From UBA5072 sp041737175 (GTDB lineage Bacteria > Bacteroidota > Bacteroidia > Bacteroidales > UBA10428): a stretch of 64,000 bases of DNA. The stretch spans positions 124,001-188,000 of the forward strand of contig JBGSSF010000034.1 in assembly GCA_041737175.1 (NCBI GenBank). The letters run 5' to 3'. The translations under genes and the position numbers were made by a program. Positions 60,933 through 64,000 of this stretch are shown piece after piece. Positions within the stretch are counted from its first letter, which is position 1; every line of letters begins with the position of its first letter. The notes below the pieces were generated by a model. It was not told the DNA's origin. It saw nothing but the letters and a program-made list of their open reading frames with translations, and ran no database searches.

Positions 60933-62138
60933 CTACCTGATCTTCGAACCCTTCACAGCAAAGAAAGTAATGTAAGCGTAATAAATAAACAGGCAGCAGA
61001 TAGCGACAACCAGACCGATGCTTTTTTGAATGCCACCCATCATGATGGGCAATATGGCTGCTCCGATGACAGAGGTGGCAATAACACCTGATCCCACCTT
61101 GGAATGCGGGCCGAGATCCTCAAGCGCCAGGTTGTATATGCAGGGCCACATGATTGAATGCATCAAGCCGGTTCCGAGGAAAAGCACCAGCGAAATTGTA
61201 GCCATATTCATGTTGCCCAGAACAAGTGATAAGAGCAGCATTACTGCACCTGCTATGGCACAGAAACTCAGGATCTGGCTCGCTGAGTATTTACGAAGGA
61301 TAAAAATCCCTAAAATACGGCCGATCATCAATCCCAACCAATAATAAGCCAACAGCTTGGTTCGCATTTCGCCGTCAAAAGTGAAGCCCAGTTTGGCCGA
61401 ATAATCAGCAAAGAAACTGGGAATTCCGATCTCAACGCCCATGTATACAAAGATTGCCAGTGAACCCAGCCACATATGGGGATACTTGTAGGCGCTTGAC
61501 TTAAACTTTTTCGCTACTCCTTCGGCAGATTCATCACCCTTAATCTCAGGCAGGTGAAGGAAAAACATGATGACCACAATGACCAGTGTCGCAATGCCGA
61601 TACCGGCAAAAGGACCTTGCACGGTTTTCGGATCTGTGGCACCCGGTGTATTGGATGATACAATCAGCATGGAAACAAATATGGGAGCAATCACCGTTGC
61701 CAGTGAATTAAGCGCGTTGGTAAGTGTCAGCCGGCTGGCGGCAGTTTCCGGTTTACCCAGGGCGTTTACATAAGGATTGGCAGCCACCTGCAGCAGAACA
61801 ACACCGATGGCAAATACCGATACAGCACTCAGGAATCCATAGTATCCTGCGGCAACACCGGGGATGCATAGGAAGAAACCGGCACTGACAAGGGCAAGAC
61901 CAGCCAGCACACCATTTTTATAACCTATTCTGTTCAGCAAGTACCCAACCGGGATGGATAAAATGTAAGCGCCGTAGAAAAAAGTATTGGGCAATTGTTT
62001 TTCGACTTCATTGAGATTGAATGCATCTTTCAGGTAATCGATCAACGAGTTGTTCATGGTAGTGATGAAGCCAAAAAGGAAAAACAGGGAGGCCATCACG
62101 ATCAACGGGAACAGGAATTTTGAGTTTTCTTTTTGCAT
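60933..62138 (-). CDS. FucP/GluP-type MFS sugar:H+ symporter
   Basis: 401 residues, 12 helices. Family hallmarks: FLFGFITTMNNSLIDYLKDAFNL at the start, FFYGAYILSIPVGYLLNRIGYKNG, and LQVAANPYVNALGKPETAASRL (about 116-137), characteristic of the fucose and glucose/galactose permease group. Operon galK-galM-this gene (19 nt from galM) argues for galactose or glucose import. Cytoplasmic membrane. The mid-loop carries a charged segment (about 200-215). Confidence 0.9.
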   Translation of the reverse strand: MQKENSKFLFPLIVMASLFFLFGFITTMNNSLIDYLKDAFNLNEVEKQLPNTFFYGAYILSIPVGYLLNRIGYKNGVLAGLALVSAGFFLCIPGVAAGYYGFLSAVSVFAIGVVLLQVAANPYVNALGKPETAASRLTLTNALNSLATVIAPIFVSMLIVSSNTPGATDPKTVQGPFAGIGIATLVIVVIMFFLHLPEIKGDESAEGVAKKFKSSAYKYPHMWLGSLAIFVYMGVEIGIPSFFADYSAKLGFTFDGEMRTKLLAYYWLGLMIGRILGIFILRKYSASQILSFCAIAGAVMLLLSLVLGNMNMATISLVLFLGTGLMHSIMWPCIYNLALEDLGPHSKVGSGVIATSVIGAAILPIMMGGIQKSIGLVVAICCLFIYYAYITFFAVKGSKIR

Positions 62139-62157
62139 GGTAAATGATGTTTAAAGT

Positions 62158-63210
62158 TTATTTCGTTGAAAATTTATGCACACAACTATGCCTGTACTCC
62201 TCTCCGGGATTAAGTATGGTTGACGGAAAATGAGGCTGGTTAATGCCATCTGGGAAGTGCTGTGTCTCCAGACAAAATGCCCATCTCCTGCCGTATTTCT
62301 TGCCGCCCTTGCCTTTCTCGCCATCTATCCAGTTGGCCGTGTAAAGCTGAACACCAGGCTGGGTTGTATATACCTCCATCACCCTCCCTGATACCGGATC
62401 ATGGGCGACAGCAGCAAGTCCCAGAGTGCCGGTGCGATGCCGCAAAACCCAGTTCTGATCGTACCCGGCTCCAAATTTCAGCTGTTCATCCTCCCTGTCA
62501 ATATCCCTGCCTATTTTTTTTACCACTGTAAAATCCAGTGGAGTTCCTATCACGCTCCTGATTTCACCAGTAGGAACCGAGGTTTCATCGGTAGGTGTGA
62601 AAAAGGAACCATTGATCATCAATTCCTGATCGTAAATGCTGCCGGACCCTTCACCTGCCAGGTTAAAATAGGAATGACTGGCCAGAGCGATCACGGTAGA
62701 TTTATCCGTAGTCGCCAGGTAATCCAGCCTGAGTTCGTTATTGCCAGTAAGTGTATAGGTGACCGAAACCTTGAGATTTCCGGGATATCCTTCCTCCATA
62801 TCCCGGGATACATACTCCAGTTGCACCTGGTCTGATGAAACCTTCATTACATCCCACACCACTTTACTGAAGCCGGTAATCCCACCGTGCAAATGATTGG
62901 GCCCGTTATTTGTAGCCAGGGTATACTGTTTGCCTGCAAGTGTGAACTTCCCTTTTGCTATGCGATTGGCGCATCTTCCACATACAGCACCCATATAAGG
63001 TCCATTGCCTTGGGTGTATTCCTGGATGGTGTCATATCCCTGTACAATGTCGGCAAGATTTCCGTTACGGTCGGGAACATATATGCTGACTATGATAGCG
63101 CCGTAGTTCGTGATCTGGGCTATGAGACCGTTTTTGTTTTTTAATGTATAAAGTCCGGTTGGTTTGCCATTATGCATGCCTTTAAAGGATGCTTCCTGAA
63201 TTATATTCAT
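62158..63210 (-). CDS. galM: Aldose 1-epimerase (galactose mutarotase)
   Basis: 350 residues, full length. Catalytic and binding residues in place: His106/His108 in PNHLHGG, general acid His179 in ALASHSYFNLAGEG, and base Glu315 in AFCLETQHFPD. It converts beta- to alpha-D-galactose (or glucose) for GalK. No signal peptide. Between galK (117 nt, with a palindromic repeat in the gap) and the FucP/GluP-type transporter. Confidence 0.93.
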   Translation of the reverse strand: MNIIQEASFKGMHNGKPTGLYTLKNKNGLIAQITNYGAIIVSIYVPDRNGNLADIVQGYDTIQEYTQGNGPYMGAVCGRCANRIAKGKFTLAGKQYTLATNNGPNHLHGGITGFSKVVWDVMKVSSDQVQLEYVSRDMEEGYPGNLKVSVTYTLTGNNELRLDYLATTDKSTVIALASHSYFNLAGEGSGSIYDQELMINGSFFTPTDETSVPTGEIRSVIGTPLDFTVVKKIGRDIDREDEQLKFGAGYDQNWVLRHRTGTLGLAAVAHDPVSGRVMEVYTTQPGVQLYTANWIDGEKGKGGKKYGRRWAFCLETQHFPDGINQPHFPSTILNPGEEYRHSCVHKFSTK

Positions 63211-63275
63211 ATTGGATTTTCTATAAAGAACCTAAAAATGTTGTATACCCTTACAGGGATTGATTATTTATTTAT

Positions 63276-63308
63276 CACCCTTCAAGGGTCCAGGACCGCT
63301 TGAAGGGT
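63276..63308. repeat. CCCTTCAAGGG palindrome, copy 3, between galK and galM
   Basis: CACCCTTCAAGGGTC (63276-63290) pairs with GACCGCTTGAAGGGT (63294-63308) with one mismatch, followed on the plus strand by six T. On the minus strand (direction of gal transcription) the 3' side is AT-rich but without a long T-run, so it probably attenuates rather than fully terminates between galK and galM. The mismatched arm is identical in copy 2. Confidence 0.7.
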
Positions 63309-63327
63309 TTTTTCTCCTTACTCCCTA

Positions 63328-64000
63328 CTATATTTCCACTCTTCCCGCTCCGGCCTGCCTGATGAATAACTTGTGACAGGATCCCGGGCCATAAACATGT
63401 TCCAGTGTAGTGATATATTTATCAAGCAATTTATTGGGAACAAAGGCCTGGATGGTACCTGCAAATCCGCCACCGTGAACGCGCCATGCACCTTCCCCCT
63501 TCAGCACCAGGTCACTCAGGGCCAGTGCCAGGGAAACACCCTGCTCTTTCACATTATTGACAGGATAGATATTCTGATTGTACATATAAGAGCTGTAACC
63601 TGAATCGACAACCAGATCGAGGAATGATCTGAAATCATTTCTTTCGAGTGCAGCAACCTGGTCGACAACGCGCTGGTTATCTCCCTGAAAATGAATGGCT
63701 CTCAGGATTGCCCTGTCGCCCACCTTTTCACGGATTTTTGGCGCTATCTGCAGAACCTGATCCAGGCTGACCTGACGCAACACCTTGGCCCCCAGCTCAG
63801 CGGCAACCGCTTTCATATCTGTGGGAAGTGAAGCATATTCATCATTCAGATCTGCATGATTTCCACCGGTATCGGTAATTACCAGGGCAAATCCCGTTGA
63901 CACAAAATCGAAATTCACTTTTTTTACAACTGGATTGGCCGGATCCTTGAAATCGATGGTGATCAGGCCTCCCATGGCACAGGCTGTCTGGTCCATGAGC
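63328..64000 (-). CDS. galK: Galactokinase, C-terminal part (5' end outside window)
   Basis: The frame is open to the right edge; the codon before the first in-window Met is Leu, giving LMDQTACAMGG, the galactokinase motif with the catalytic Asp. About 224 C-terminal residues are present, including the GHMP motif 3 region VHGGGFAGTIQAFVP and the C-terminal YGPGSCHKLFIRQAGA. It phosphorylates galactose at C1 (Leloir pathway). First visible gene of galK-galM-transporter. The N-terminal ATP-binding motif lies outside the window. Confidence 0.92.
   Translation of the reverse strand, partial: LMDQTACAMGGLITIDFKDPANPVVKKVNFDFVSTGFALVITDTGGNHADLNDEYASLPTDMKAVAAELGAKVLRQVSLDQVLQIAPKIREKVGDRAILRAIHFQGDNQRVVDQVAALERNDFRSFLDLVVDSGYSSYMYNQNIYPVNNVKEQGVSLALALSDLVLKGEGAWRVHGGGFAGTIQAFVPNKLLDKYITTLEHVYGPGSCHKLFIRQAGAGRVEI

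Overview
The window looks like a chromosomal segment of a free-living, glycan-degrading Bacteroidota (Bacteroidales/Marinilabiliales-like). The evidence is a PorP/SprF-type type IX secretion (T9SS) protein, secreted proteins with SprB-like and gliding-type C-terminal tails, a DUF5916 barrel protein, a MacB/FtsX-type permease beside a sigma-54 two-component pair, and several promoters of the Bacteroidetes form TTTG-N19-TAnnTTTG. No rRNA, tRNA, CRISPR array, insertion sequence or prophage was recognised. No gene-free stretch exceeds about 250 bp; the larger gaps hold promoters and palindromic or tandem repeats.

Layout. 0-8 kb: 3' part of a GH106-like enzyme, a small exported 2x[4Fe-4S] ferredoxin, a FtsX-type permease and, divergently, a sigma-54 response regulator with its histidine kinase. 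8-14 kb: GH26 mannanase and the glycerol operon glpD-glpK-glpF, then a coiled-coil exported protein. 14-24 kb: GH3, GH9, a D-lyxose isomerase/PfkB kinase pair and, divergently, a TIM-barrel sugar epimerase with a GH30. 24-30 kb: a T9SS-flavoured locus (ECF sigma, membrane anti-sigma with a cargo-like periplasmic tail, PorP/SprF protein, RHS-like lipoprotein, secreted SprB/gliding-tail protein). 30-38 kb: a five-gene sugar/polyol operon (aldolase, isomerase, FGGY kinase, DUF4432, MtlD-like) with a divergent AraC regulator. 38-47 kb: GH2, DUF5916, GH3 and a type-B carboxylesterase. 47-55 kb: GPH and sugar-porter MFS transporters, a mutarotase-like protein, a 1141-residue protein with glycoside-phosphorylase-like architecture, and a small ModE-like regulator. 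55-60 kb: a TonB-dependent receptor and a fused membrane/P-loop NTPase protein, then a hybrid-free GAF histidine kinase and a DJ-1 protein. 61-64 kb: FucP/GluP-type transporter, galM and partial galK.

Together the genes describe extracellular hydrolysis of plant or algal polysaccharides (rhamnosides, mannan, beta-glucans, xylan-like or glucosyl substrates, galactosides), uptake through MFS carriers, and entry into glycolysis through isomerase/kinase/aldolase, galactose and glycerol routes. There is no SusC/SusD pair in the window; the only TonB receptor sits in a probable metal or oxyanion uptake locus. The most interesting candidates for undescribed biology are (1) the ModE-like regulator, operator palindrome, TonB receptor and ECF-like membrane-NTPase fusion at 54.5-58.7 kb, (2) an anti-sigma factor whose periplasmic part imitates a T9SS cargo tail encoded three genes away, and (3) the 1141-residue probable carbohydrate-active enzyme.
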